Shown here: piece after piece, positions 8,187 to 16,724 of the stretch
How positions within the stretch are numbered: position 1 is the first letter of the stretch
How the letters are laid out: every line of letters begins with the position of its first letter
DNA from: LW40-45 sp048883105
GTDB taxonomy: Archaea > Asgardarchaeota > Lokiarchaeia > Sigyniarchaeales > SOKP01
Direction: 5' to 3'
NCBI GenBank assembly: GCA_048883105.1
Contig: JBHLQY010000018.1
Coordinates: 1-35,761 of the forward strand
DNA length: 35,761 nt
Position numbers and translations under genes: made by a program
The notes under the pieces: generated by a model
The model's database searches: none
Told to the model about the DNA's origin: nothing
What the model saw: the letters and a program-made list of their open reading frames with translations, nothing else

Positions 8187-8480
8187 ATGAAAATCTCAGA
8201 TTTTCAAAAAATAATAAACGATATTTATTTTAAAAGAGATTCTAAGAGGGGGATAAAAGCCACATTTGTTTGGTTAATTGAAGAAATGGGAGAATTAGCA
8301 AGTATTATACGGAAACAAGATATTGATAAAAAAAAAGCTTCTGAAGAAATAGCAGATTTAATAGCATGGGCTAATTCATTAGCGAATTTATTAGATATTG
8401 ATGTTGAAAAAGCTTTAGTTGAAAAGTATCCAAACAAATGTAGAAAATGCAATTCTTTACCATGCCGATGCGGAAAATAA
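8187..8480 (+). CDS. MazG-like nucleotide pyrophosphohydrolase with C-terminal zinc-ribbon-like tail
   Basis: A 97-residue all-alpha NTP-PPase. The magnesium-binding motifs are EEMGE (residues 32-36) and EEIAD (53-57), the normal EExxE...ExxD pattern of MazG and related house-cleaning enzymes that hydrolyse (d)NTPs to monophosphates. The last residues, CRKCNSLPCRC (C85, C88, C93, C95), form a four-cysteine cluster that could bind zinc. Single-domain MazG-like proteins of about 100 residues are common in archaea. Start is an ATG 75 bases after the Sec61-beta stop, so it may have its own promoter or be cotranscribed. Substrate specificity is not predictable. Confidence 0.87.
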   Translation: MKISDFQKIINDIYFKRDSKRGIKATFVWLIEEMGELASIIRKQDIDKKKASEEIADLIAWANSLANLLDIDVEKALVEKYPNKCRKCNSLPCRCGK

Positions 8481-8549
8481 TTAATTTAAAATTATTTCAT
8501 TAGATTATTAAAATATATAGTTATTTCATAATGAGAATACGAAAAGGAA

Positions 8550-9299
8550 ATGGAGAGTAAAAATTTTATTTTAATTCATCCCGAAGCTACTGTACACAAA
8601 GATGCCTTTATTGATGCTTTTACTGTAATTGGCAAAGGTGTTACAATAGAAAATGATGTTTACATCTCTAAAGGAGTAAAAATTTATGGTAAGGCGCATA
8701 TTAAAACTAACTCTTATATAGGTGATAATTGCATTATCGGACATCCTCAGAGAACTCAATTGAAAGAGATAGTCGCAAGTAAAAAACCTATTACTGAATT
8801 CGAAGGCCCTATAGTAACAATAAATAAAAATTGTGCAATTAGAGCTGGTACTATAATTTATTCTGAAGTTAACATTGGTGCGAATTGTCAAACCGGTCAT
8901 AATGTAATGATCAGGGAAAAAACAACAATAGGCGATTTTTCGTTGATAGGAACAAATTGTATTATTGATGGTAATGTCTCAATTGGAATTAATGCGAATA
9001 TGCAAACAGGAGTTTATATTCCATTATTCTCTAAAATCCAAAATAATGTCTTTATGGGACCTTTTAGCAAATTAACAAATGATAAATATATGTTACGTAA
9101 AAGTTTCGATTTAATTGGTCCTACTATTGAAGATTACGTCTCATTAGGTGCAAATTCAGTGATCTTTCCAGGTGTTAGATTAAAAAAGGGTACTATCGTT
9201 GGAGCAGGGACCATTGTAAATAAAGATACAGAAGAAGGAGATATAATAGTAGGTAATCCAGCGAAACTTTTAAAAAAAATTCCAGATGACTGGAAATGA
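8550..9299 (+). CDS. Left-handed beta-helix (hexapeptide) sugar acyltransferase
   Basis: A 249-residue protein made largely of hexapeptide repeats ([LIV]-G-x4 type), visible as IGKGVTIENDVYISKGVKI, IGDNCIIG, IRAGTIIYSEVNIGANCQTG and VSLGANSVIFPGVRLKKGTIVGAGTIV, ending IVGNPAKLLKKIPDDW. This is the trimeric left-handed beta-helix fold of CoA- or ACP-dependent N- and O-acyltransferases. The GNPAK ending is typical of sugar acetyltransferases such as the WbbJ and WlbB/PglD-like groups. A role in modifying amino sugars for surface glycans or N-glycans fits the following DUF354 and GT4 genes. The acyl donor and sugar are not identifiable. ATG start with an AAGGAA element just upstream. Confidence 0.85.
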   Translation: MESKNFILIHPEATVHKDAFIDAFTVIGKGVTIENDVYISKGVKIYGKAHIKTNSYIGDNCIIGHPQRTQLKEIVASKKPITEFEGPIVTINKNCAIRAGTIIYSEVNIGANCQTGHNVMIREKTTIGDFSLIGTNCIIDGNVSIGINANMQTGVYIPLFSKIQNNVFMGPFSKLTNDKYMLRKSFDLIGPTIEDYVSLGANSVIFPGVRLKKGTIVGAGTIVNKDTEEGDIIVGNPAKLLKKIPDDWK

Positions 9300-9342
9300 G
9301 TTATTTTTTATTTTTTAAAAAAAAAAGAATAAAGCGCTTAAT

Positions 9343-10452
9343 ATGAGTCTTTCGGGCAAAAAAATATGGTTTGATGTAGAAGAACCAAAAACAAGTGTTA
9401 TGTTCAATCCGCTGTTTAAAATGTTTCAAAAAGAAGGTGTTGAGCTGTTAATTACTGCCCGGGATTTTGACTCAACTTGCCAAATATTGGACGATCAAAA
9501 TATAGATTATATAAAAATTGGAAAACACGGTGGAGAAAAATTAGAAGACAAATTACAGAAATACATAGATCGTTTAAGAGAGCTTTTTCCTTATGTTAAA
9601 AAATTCACACCAGATTATTTCATCACATTCTCTTCAGTGGAAGGAACTAGAATTGCCTATGGATTAAATATCCCATCTATAGGATATAACGATGAACCTC
9701 GGAATGAATCTGTTTGTAAATTAATTTTACCATTTCTAGATAAAATTATAACGCCCAAATGTGTTCCTCAAGAATTGTATATACGTCTAAATGCAGACCC
9801 AAAAAAAATATTACGTTATAATGGTATTGATGAAATAGGATGGCTTTTAGATTATGTTCCGAATCCACAAATTTTAAAAGATTTTGATTTAGAAAAAGGA
9901 AAATTTGTCATCATAAGAAGTGAACCGAGTTTTGCGTCATATTTTATTAAAAAACTTAATGCTGAAGCAACAAAGATTACTGAATTCTTTCCACAAATTT
10001 TTAAGCAATTTCCGAATCACAAATATTTTCTACTAGTTCGAACTAAAAAGCAAGAAGAATTTTTGCATAAAAACCTTAAGAATCTCTCAGATGAGAAAAA
10101 TATATTGATTACTCGTTATTTGCCTAATATGGTTGATTTTTGCTTTTATGGTGCACTAATTATAAGTGGTGGAGGTACGATTGTACGTGAATCAAGCCTT
10201 TTGAATATACCGAGTATAGAATATTTTCCAGGTGATATAGCGCCACAAGAAAAGTTTTTGATTGAAAATGGCTTTTTTTTAGAACATATTAAAGAGCTAG
10301 ATAAAATTATTGAAAGATCAATTGAAATTCTAAATCAACAACCATCAAGTAATAGATTTAATTTATCATTCAAGGAAAAAATTAAGCAATTTGATAATCC
10401 AAATCAAATTTGTTTTGATTACGTTAAAAATAGATTATTAGAAAAGAACTAA
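9343..10452 (+). CDS. DUF354 family GT-B-fold protein
   Basis: A 369-residue protein resembling archaeal DUF354, a GT-B fold family related to UDP-GlcNAc 2-epimerase and MurG-like glycosyltransferases. Visible features are KKIWFDVEEPKTSVMFNPL at the start, FSSVEGTRIAYGLNIPSIGYND, a domain linker near residue 175, and the C-terminal nucleotide-sugar-site-like segment ISGGGTIVRESSLLNIPSIEYFPG. The N-terminal ...P....F.PL pattern is typical. Whether it transfers a sugar or epimerises one is unknown. It follows the acyltransferase by 43 bases and ends only 8 bases from the stop of the convergent GT4 gene. Confidence 0.78.
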   Translation: MSLSGKKIWFDVEEPKTSVMFNPLFKMFQKEGVELLITARDFDSTCQILDDQNIDYIKIGKHGGEKLEDKLQKYIDRLRELFPYVKKFTPDYFITFSSVEGTRIAYGLNIPSIGYNDEPRNESVCKLILPFLDKIITPKCVPQELYIRLNADPKKILRYNGIDEIGWLLDYVPNPQILKDFDLEKGKFVIIRSEPSFASYFIKKLNAEATKITEFFPQIFKQFPNHKYFLLVRTKKQEEFLHKNLKNLSDEKNILITRYLPNMVDFCFYGALIISGGGTIVRESSLLNIPSIEYFPGDIAPQEKFLIENGFFLEHIKELDKIIERSIEILNQQPSSNRFNLSFKEKIKQFDNPNQICFDYVKNRLLEKN

Positions 10453-10460
10453 AAAGCTAA

Positions 10461-11573
10461 TTAGTTTTCTAAGAATTCTCTATATACATTCTCCAATTTT
10501 TTACCTACAGCATCCCATGTATATCTCTTAATAAATAGTTGAGCTTTTTCAACTAGTTGAGTTTTTCTTTTAGTTTCATCCTTCAGCAAATTGATTATTT
10601 CCTTTGCCAATAATTTTGGATTCTGTGGAGGAACAAAAATCGCATTATCTTTTAATACTTCTTTGTAAGGAATCAATGAGGAGCAAATTATTGGTGTTCC
10701 ACATGCAATTGCTTCGAGAGGTGTGAGCCCAAATCCTTCAGAGGCGAATGAATAATTTACGAAAATATCGCCCATAGAATAATAAAATGGAATCTCTTTT
10801 TCAGAAATAAATCCAATAAAATAAATATCTTTATATTTTTTCTTCCAAAATTTATAATATTTTTCCATATAAAAATCGGGTTTTCCTCCAATAATTAAAT
10901 TGAGATCTGGAATTTGTCTTTTTGCTAATTTATAAGCACTAATTAAATAGTGTACACCTTTATATAACGCTATACGGCCTATATACAATAGTATCGGCCC
11001 TTGAATGTCTAATTTTTCTTTTAATTTCTGAGCCTCCTTTGGATAGGGTCTGAATTTTTCCTCAATAGCAGAATATAAATTAAATATATTTTTAATGTTT
11101 ACATAGGGTATATAGCGTTTAATTTCATTTCTAATGAATTCAGAACAGGTAGTCAAAAATTTAGCTTTTTTTGCAACCGCCTTAAATAAATATTTTTCAC
11201 TATTAATTAATGAAAATGTTGGTTCAAGTGGACCTAAATCATGAAGAGTAGCTATAAATTCTTTGTTTGGAATTAAAAGAAGTGGTAAAGAACCTTTAGG
11301 ACCATTTCCGTGAATAATATCAAAATTACGTTTCTTGAGATATTTAATAATTTTATAACTAAATTGAGGTATCCAAAAATAACTTCTTTTGATTAAATCT
11401 ATTTGAATAATATTTGGATCATCAAGCTCTATATTCCATTTACCTGTAAAAAGAGAAACATTATGACCTTGTTGTATTAAATAATCATAAATCCCACGAA
11501 AAAATTTAGCACTTCCATCTTGACTATCTGGAGCAATAGTTAATGAGACAAGGCAAATGCTGAGTTTTTTCAT
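10461..11573 (-). CDS. GT4-family glycosyltransferase
   Basis: A 370-residue GT-B glycosyltransferase. The N-terminal domain shows the acceptor-side start LTIAPDSQDGSAKFFRGIYDYL and FDIIHGNGPKGSLPLL. The C-terminal domain has LLYIGRIALYKGVHYLI, then the nucleotide-sugar-binding E-x7-E region FASEGFGLTPLEAIACGTPIICS. These are textbook GT4 motifs for retaining transfer from an NDP-sugar. There are no membrane helices, so it is cytosolic or peripheral. It probably elongates a glycan on lipid or protein, given the surrounding glycan genes; donor and acceptor are unknown. ATG start; 38 bases downstream of the aminopeptidase gene on the same strand, so the two may be cotranscribed. Confidence 0.9.
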   Translation of the reverse strand: MKKLSICLVSLTIAPDSQDGSAKFFRGIYDYLIQQGHNVSLFTGKWNIELDDPNIIQIDLIKRSYFWIPQFSYKIIKYLKKRNFDIIHGNGPKGSLPLLLIPNKEFIATLHDLGPLEPTFSLINSEKYLFKAVAKKAKFLTTCSEFIRNEIKRYIPYVNIKNIFNLYSAIEEKFRPYPKEAQKLKEKLDIQGPILLYIGRIALYKGVHYLISAYKLAKRQIPDLNLIIGGKPDFYMEKYYKFWKKKYKDIYFIGFISEKEIPFYYSMGDIFVNYSFASEGFGLTPLEAIACGTPIICSSLIPYKEVLKDNAIFVPPQNPKLLAKEIINLLKDETKRKTQLVEKAQLFIKRYTWDAVGKKLENVYREFLEN

Positions 11574-11611
11574 AAAAAATTAGATAAGTTCAATAATTTT
11601 TTTTTATTTAT

Positions 11612-12583
11612 TCAGGTGAGTTGTTCATAACCATCTTCAGTAATTATGATTGTATCTTCAGATTGGGCAATATATTCACCTTTATTTTCCGCAAGAACAT
11701 AATGAGCTTGCAATTTATTTTGTTTGACGAGTTCTTGAATTCCAAAGGTTATACCCATTCTAAATTCCTTGGCTAACCATCTTTCTGCAAATGGTAGAGT
11801 TTTATAATTTTTATTGACAAATCCTAGAATTTGTTTAGATATTTTCCGACGTAATGGTACCCTTCCTGAATACGGATTCAATTCATATATAAATGAGTTA
11901 TTTGTTAGATGAACTGAACCCTCACCTGTAGAAGCAAAAATTTCAACTCCAAAAACATCTCCCTCCTCCATTTCGTCGCCACCCTGACTTCCTAATTCAG
12001 GTAGAGCTTTTTTTCCATGAACAGTCCATCTTTCAATTTGATGGCCACCTAATTCCTTTATTGGATTATATTTAAAGCCTTTTACAATAGTTTCTATTTT
12101 TTTACCGATTTCTTTCGTGTTAATGCCTGGTTTAGCCATCATTTTAGCAGCTTCAACTGCTACATCAGTTGCTTTAATAATATTTTCAAGCATCTCGTCA
12201 TTATTAAAACTCACAGTAAAAGCAGTATCTACGATATATCCCTCAATATGAACACCTATATCTAATTTAACAATATCATTATCGTTTATTGTTAAACCAT
12301 CATCTCTCATTGGAGATGTATAATGAGCTGCGATATTGTTAATAGATAAATTAACAGGAAATGCAGCGTATCCCTCCAATTCTATAATTTTAGCTTCAGC
12401 AGCATTAATTATATCTAATGCCTTTGAACCTATTTTTATTTGAGGTTTGATATACTTTTTAACTTCTTGAGCGATTTTGCCAGCTTTTCGTAAAGATTCA
12501 ATTTTTAAAGCTTTTTCTTCTTCATCTTCTTTTTTTAATACTTCTTCACTTTTTTGCTTTGTAGCCGTTCTTTTTTCACTCAT
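11612..12583 (-). CDS. map: Methionine aminopeptidase, type II
   Basis: A 323-residue M24 metallopeptidase that removes the initiator methionine. The five metal ligands can be placed: D108 (KLDIGVHIEGY), D119 (IVDTAFTV), H181 (ELGGHQIERW), E214 (FGVEIFAS) and E309 (AQSEDTIII); H87 (AAHYTSP) fits the catalytic histidine. The helical insert between H181 and E214 and beyond is of the type II kind found in archaea and eukaryotes. A charged N-terminal extension of about 25 residues (KRTATKQKSEEVLKKEDEEE) is lysine/glutamate-rich, recalling the polybasic/polyacidic tail of eukaryotic MetAP2 on a smaller scale. Start is an ATG. It is divergent from the roadblock gene. Confidence 0.93.
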   Translation of the reverse strand: MSEKRTATKQKSEEVLKKEDEEEKALKIESLRKAGKIAQEVKKYIKPQIKIGSKALDIINAAEAKIIELEGYAAFPVNLSINNIAAHYTSPMRDDGLTINDNDIVKLDIGVHIEGYIVDTAFTVSFNNDEMLENIIKATDVAVEAAKMMAKPGINTKEIGKKIETIVKGFKYNPIKELGGHQIERWTVHGKKALPELGSQGGDEMEEGDVFGVEIFASTGEGSVHLTNNSFIYELNPYSGRVPLRRKISKQILGFVNKNYKTLPFAERWLAKEFRMGITFGIQELVKQNKLQAHYVLAENKGEYIAQSEDTIIITEDGYEQLT

Positions 12584-12750
12584 TAAAATATTTAATATAA
12601 ATTTTGATAAAAAGATTTTTTAAAAAGATTTAATATGAAATAAAATAGACATTAATAATATAATAAAGATTGAAATATAACAATAATAAAAAATAATATA
12701 AAATAATAAAAAATATTATATTAACATACCATTTTTTATGTAAAAATTTT
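12584..12750. promoter_or_regulatory. Divergent AT-rich intergenic region, map / roadblock
   Basis: This stretch between divergent genes is almost entirely A and T, with repeated AATAATAAAA-type words between 12650 and 12720. It must contain both promoters, but no distinct operator or box can be separated from the background. Confidence 0.35.
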
Positions 12751-12776
12751 TTGAGTGAAAACATTGAGTGAAAACA
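12751..12776 (+). repeat. 13-bp tandem duplication over the roadblock start
   Basis: TTGAGTGAAAACA occurs twice back to back (12751-12763 and 12764-12776). Since 13 is not a multiple of three, the upstream copy is in another frame and its TTG reaches a TGA after six codons. The downstream TTG opens the roadblock frame. The duplication thus gives competing starts: TTG 12764 or in-frame GTG 12755. Confidence 0.8.
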
Positions 12777-13135
12777 TTAGCGAACTTATTGAACTATTAC
12801 GAAAAATGGAAGCGGTCAATGCGGATATACAGGGCAGTGCAATCGTTTCAATCCAAGGTTTACCAATTTGTTCGGTTCTTGCCAGGGATGTAAATGATGG
12901 TATAGTATCAGCAATGTCCGCAGCAATTTTATCTGTTTCTGAGAGGGCAGTTGAAGAACTTGCTCGAGGTAATCTTAAGAGAATTCTTATTGAAGGCGAA
13001 GATGGAACAATAATCTTATCGAAAGCTGGGACTAACGCTATACTTGCAACTCTCACCCGTGCTGAAGCATCACTTGGAATGGTTTTCATCAATATACAAT
13101 CTGTTAGTGAAAAGATTTCAGAACTTTTAGATTGA
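12764..13135 (+). CDS. Roadblock/LC7 domain protein
   Basis: A single-domain protein of about 123 residues in the roadblock/LC7 fold: an N-terminal helix (ISELIELLRKMEAVNADIQG), beta strands around SAIVSIQGLPICSVL, a central helix (GIVSAMSAAILSVSERAVEEL), then strands GNLKRILIEGEDGTIILSKAG and NAILATLTRAEASLGMVFI, and a C-terminal helix. Roadblock proteins dimerise and act with small GTPases (MglB with MglA in bacteria; Ragulator and dynein light chains in eukaryotes). Asgard genomes carry many copies. The start is TTG 12764 inside a 13-bp duplication; in-frame GTG 12755 would add three residues. An unknown 502-residue gene follows 64 bases later on the same strand. No small GTPase gene lies in the window. 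Confidence 0.88.
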   Translation: MSENISELIELLRKMEAVNADIQGSAIVSIQGLPICSVLARDVNDGIVSAMSAAILSVSERAVEELARGNLKRILIEGEDGTIILSKAGTNAILATLTRAEASLGMVFINIQSVSEKISELLD

Positions 13136-13199
13136 ATTGAATCTAATTATTTTATAACCATAAGTTTAATATCTTATTTTATTATAATTCATTTGTTAA

Positions 13200-14708
13200 A
13201 TGACAACTACAGACAATTTTTTTGACTCGATAATTAACTCTTTAAAATCCGGAAATCTTTCTAAAATTAAAAGTATTATAGAGCAAACTGGAATAGAACA
13301 TTTCTCAAATTCAATCAAATCAACTAAAAACAAAGAGCATAAAGAATTAGTTGAAGAAGCCTTTTACAAAGGTCTTTCAAAAAATCTTAAATATGGTAAA
13401 TTTGAAACCTTTAGGGAGATGTTTGATTTATCAATTTATTTCGACATTTTCATTGATATAAGAAAATTTAAAGATCGATTTGAAATTTTGTCAGAGATAT
13501 TACTGAACTGCACAGAAGAAATATCAACAGGATATCAAACTTCTTCACTTGGTAAAATTATCGAGATTATAAGGTTTTTCAACGAATTTAATTTGCTTGA
13601 AAGAGATTTAAGTAAAGATGATTTAAAAGAAATAGAAGAACTGAGAAAAGATAAACGATTTCTCTCAAATTTAAATGATCTATTTGGAGAAGTATCAAAT
13701 TCTTTGATTTATTTTGTTTATAAAGTTATGCCTCAAGATCTCTTCGATTATTTCATAGGCTATCAATCTGTATATAGCATGAATACAGATCAGTTAGTAT
13801 TTTACATTAAAAATATTTTTTTTAACCAATACTCTATATACGGTCTTAGCGTTAGAAACTTAGGTTCAATTAAAAAATTTATTAGAGAATTTAAAAAGAA
13901 TATTCTAATTCAAAGAAATCAATTAAAAAAAAATCAGCATGATTTATTAACTGAGAATACTTTTATTGAATTCAAGGTTTCATATAATTACCAAACGTAC
14001 TTTTTTGGTATTGAAGAGGAGCGAGAACATACAGAAATTAAAAAGCATTTAATATCTCCAAAAAATATAACAAAAAATCTGAATAATATTTTAGCTAAAG
14101 ATAATTACAATTTCTACATTCTTTCAATGGTTTTATTAGGAGGGCTAGGGCCACAGGGTCACGGTTTTACATATTCAACTCCAAAAGGGGAGGTTGTCGA
14201 AATTTGCTCGGATATAAGAGAGAACGAAGCAATTATTGTTAAATATAAGCAATTTTTAAAGCAACAGTTTTTAGTTCGATTAGAAAAAGAAATGAAAAAT
14301 TTGCAAATTGAACGCCTAATCATTAAAAAAGTGATTAATTATCTTATAGAGATCATCGATCAAAAGGAATTAATTAATTATTACAAAAAAGAACCAATTT
14401 TAAAGAAGATAAATAGTTTTCTCAATGAATCTGAAAAATCTAGAACTGAATATTATCGAGAATTTCGCAAATTAATAAATAAGATCTCTAAAGCAATTTC
14501 TGTAATTCTGCGACCAATAAGTATGATTGATCAATTTAAAGCACGAATGAATTTAATTGCAGAGGATAAAATTAAGTCTGAAGATATTGCAAAATTGACA
14601 AGCTTAAAAAAGAAATCACACTACGATGTCCTTCGAGAACGATTTTTCTTTCAATATATAGTAGATTGGTTTTACAAGATTTATGTTTCAGAAATGTCTT
14701 TAAGATAA
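13200..14708 (+). CDS. Protein of unknown function, helix-rich, 502 residues
   Basis: I do not recognise this family. The protein is soluble, rich in lysine, phenylalanine and isoleucine, and mainly helical by appearance. No signal peptide or membrane segment is evident. The N-terminal 150 residues look like helical repeats (NLSKIKSIIEQTGIEHF, KYGKFETFREMFDL). The most distinctive stretch is residues 313-336, LGGLGPQGHGFTYSTPKGEV followed by VEIC, a glycine- and histidine-containing loop between strands that could be an active or binding site. The C-terminal third is highly charged and may form coiled coil (FLKQQFLVRLEKEMKNLQIE). It follows the roadblock gene by 64 bases on the same strand and may be its functional partner. 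ATG start. Confidence 0.75.
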   Translation: MTTTDNFFDSIINSLKSGNLSKIKSIIEQTGIEHFSNSIKSTKNKEHKELVEEAFYKGLSKNLKYGKFETFREMFDLSIYFDIFIDIRKFKDRFEILSEILLNCTEEISTGYQTSSLGKIIEIIRFFNEFNLLERDLSKDDLKEIEELRKDKRFLSNLNDLFGEVSNSLIYFVYKVMPQDLFDYFIGYQSVYSMNTDQLVFYIKNIFFNQYSIYGLSVRNLGSIKKFIREFKKNILIQRNQLKKNQHDLLTENTFIEFKVSYNYQTYFFGIEEEREHTEIKKHLISPKNITKNLNNILAKDNYNFYILSMVLLGGLGPQGHGFTYSTPKGEVVEICSDIRENEAIIVKYKQFLKQQFLVRLEKEMKNLQIERLIIKKVINYLIEIIDQKELINYYKKEPILKKINSFLNESEKSRTEYYREFRKLINKISKAISVILRPISMIDQFKARMNLIAEDKIKSEDIAKLTSLKKKSHYDVLRERFFFQYIVDWFYKIYVSEMSLR

Positions 14709-14780
14709 TAATTACTAGAAGTTGCGAAAATTTGTAACTTTATTAAATTGTTTATAAAAAATTTGTCATTTGATATTAAA

Positions 14781-15224
14781 ATGGAAGAACCTCTAATAAT
14801 TCGCCAACCACTCTCTAAAGAAGATTTTGATTTGATGTACGATTTAAGATGGAGAGTGTTAAGAAAATTATGGAATCAGCCAAGAGGTTCTGAGAAGGAT
14901 GATATCGAAAATGAATCTCATCCATTCATTGTTACTTTAAATAATAAAATTGTGGCAACTGCACGATTTCATAAAAATAGTGAAAAAGAGGGACAAATAA
15001 GATATTTGGCAGTTGAAAAGGAGTACCGAAACAAAAGAATCGCGAGTAAATTAATTCGATATATTGAAGGATTTGCGATTAGTCTTGGAATCCATAATAT
15101 CAAATTAAATGCTAGAAAAACAGCAAAAGTTTTTTTTGAAAAACTTGGTTATATAATAATCGGAGAAGGTCCACTTCTATTTAATGAAATTGAACATTTT
15201 ATTATGCATAAAAAGTTAGAATAA
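14781..15224 (+). CDS. GNAT-family N-acetyltransferase
   Basis: A 147-residue GNAT protein, closest in look to the ElaA/YjdJ-type group. Residues around FDLMYDLRWRVLRKLWNQP form the N-terminal helices, IVTLNNKIVATARFH the central strands, and IRYLAVEKEYRNKRIASKLI carries the V-x-x-x-x-R-x-x-x-(I/G)-A/G acetyl-CoA pyrophosphate loop. ARKTAKVFFEKLGYIIIGEG is the usual C-terminal motif B. The substrate is unknown. The ATG at 14781 is chosen; a TTG 33 bases upstream would add an unneeded tail. It lies 72 bases after the unknown 502-residue gene and could share its transcript. Confidence 0.87.
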   Translation: MEEPLIIRQPLSKEDFDLMYDLRWRVLRKLWNQPRGSEKDDIENESHPFIVTLNNKIVATARFHKNSEKEGQIRYLAVEKEYRNKRIASKLIRYIEGFAISLGIHNIKLNARKTAKVFFEKLGYIIIGEGPLLFNEIEHFIMHKKLE

Positions 15225-15270
15225 AATTAAATGATATTAGCTCTTTAGGTCCTGATTTATTAAGAGATCA

Positions 15271-16722
15271 TTATTTCCTTATTTCCTGAATTTGATCGAA
15301 AATACTGTCCAATTTCTCGCGTATACTGCCATATAGGCCTTCTTCTTCAGATGTGACTGAACTTATTGCTGTCTTTAATCCGTAATGGCTCTCAGAGATC
15401 AATACTCTAATGGGGAGAGTAAGAATTTCGTTGATTATCATTAGGAACTCCTGAATGATATTAATTATCCTCGGAAATTTTTCTCGAGTTGTTTCTACCG
15501 CAGTGGGTTCTGCTGAAATTAATCCATCTTCCCTCTCTCTTTTCAATTCTTCCCATATATTTTCCTTTAACTCCGAAAATTCAATACCTAAATTTTCTAA
15601 TGCCATTTCAGAGCCTTCAAAAATATAAGTTATAGTGTCTTTTCCCGTGATTTGTCTAACATTATCGACCATTTCCATAGGAGCTAAGCCATCCAAAAAA
15701 CTTACTAATAGCTTATTGTAATCCCGAATGACATCTAAGGGTATAAATAATAATGTCATCTCTTTAAGATGTTTAAAAATGTAACCTATTATTTTTGCTG
15801 TGAAATTGCTACTTAATGATTTTTCAACAAGCCCTCCATATTCATTCATAAGATGAACAGCTAAATAACCAATGATTCTTATCAAATCATCTTCATAATT
15901 TCTGAAATAGTCAAAGAAGTGACTAGGCTCCATGTTCAATTTATCCCTAATAAGTTCCGCTACTCTTTCTTTAATACTTTCAAGAGGCTCATCTAATAAA
16001 TCATCTAATTTATCTAAAGATATGACTTCTTGTAATTTATCAATAAGATCTAATTTGGCTTCTTCGTGAATTTCTTCTTCCAAAACCTTTTCGAAATAAG
16101 CGACTTTTGGTTTAGATTCCAAATATTTATTCCATTCTCTATGGTCATATACTTTACAGTAAAGTTGTAAACAATCTTCTCCTTTCATAATACATTTTGA
16201 TTCGGTCATCCCAATACGATAATCGTTCTTTTTTACTTTTAATATAAAATTTGCAACAGATTCGAGCATACCACATAAACCTGCAGAACAACCTTCAGTT
16301 CCTTTGCTCAATTTGCTGAAATCAAAAGTATCTTCAATATCATCTCCATATCCAGCACACACAGGATTATTTTTTACATTTAAAATGTAATCGTTATATT
16401 TAGCACCTTCTTTTGGGATTTCTTCGTAATCATATTCTCCCATTTCTGTTCCTAAAACAATCGAAAACAAGATTTCGAAATAAGTTAAAACTTTTTTTGG
16501 CGTCCCTGGCATAAACTTAAAAATGCCAGAATGTCGTTCGCAGGATTCAAAAGCTGCTCTTTTTCCAATTTCCCTTAAAATTAAAATGCTCTCATCTTCA
16601 TTTTCAACTATTTCATTAATTTCCTTTAAAATTTCTCTGTATAACAATTGATAAAATAATGCGTTAGTATTTCGACCAAAAGCTTTCATAATTTTTTTCA
16701 TTAACCACTGAAAAGCTCCCAT
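15271..16722 (-). CDS. V4R/Bet3 (TRAPP-fold) domain protein with helical C-terminal extension
   Basis: A 483-residue protein. Residues about 25-190 look like a V4R domain, the ligand-binding fold shared with the TRAPP subunit Bet3: ILREIGKRAAFESCERHSG, LGTEMGEYDYEEI, a glycine/cysteine turn GCSAGLCGMLESVANFI, and ESKCIMKGEDCLQLYCKVY with cysteines C61, C145, C150, C177, C184 and C189. The remaining 290 residues are helical and acidic, with repeated amphipathic stretches, and match nothing I know. No membrane segment is present. Its ATG lies 2 bases after the stop of the preceding Bet3-like gene, and its GGAGGT site sits inside that gene's last codons, so the pair is translationally coupled. 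V4R proteins may bind lipids, metals or ligands; membrane-tethering by analogy with TRAPP is speculation. Confidence 0.72.
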   Translation of the reverse strand: MGAFQWLMKKIMKAFGRNTNALFYQLLYREILKEINEIVENEDESILILREIGKRAAFESCERHSGIFKFMPGTPKKVLTYFEILFSIVLGTEMGEYDYEEIPKEGAKYNDYILNVKNNPVCAGYGDDIEDTFDFSKLSKGTEGCSAGLCGMLESVANFILKVKKNDYRIGMTESKCIMKGEDCLQLYCKVYDHREWNKYLESKPKVAYFEKVLEEEIHEEAKLDLIDKLQEVISLDKLDDLLDEPLESIKERVAELIRDKLNMEPSHFFDYFRNYEDDLIRIIGYLAVHLMNEYGGLVEKSLSSNFTAKIIGYIFKHLKEMTLLFIPLDVIRDYNKLLVSFLDGLAPMEMVDNVRQITGKDTITYIFEGSEMALENLGIEFSELKENIWEELKREREDGLISAEPTAVETTREKFPRIINIIQEFLMIINEILTLPIRVLISESHYGLKTAISSVTSEEEGLYGSIREKLDSIFDQIQEIRK

Positions 16723-16724
16723 GA

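Noticed and set aside
12640..12725. Repetitive AATAATAAAA tract that looks like a repeat array
   Set aside because: Irregular low-complexity AT sequence without defined units or spacers; no CRISPR or origin features.
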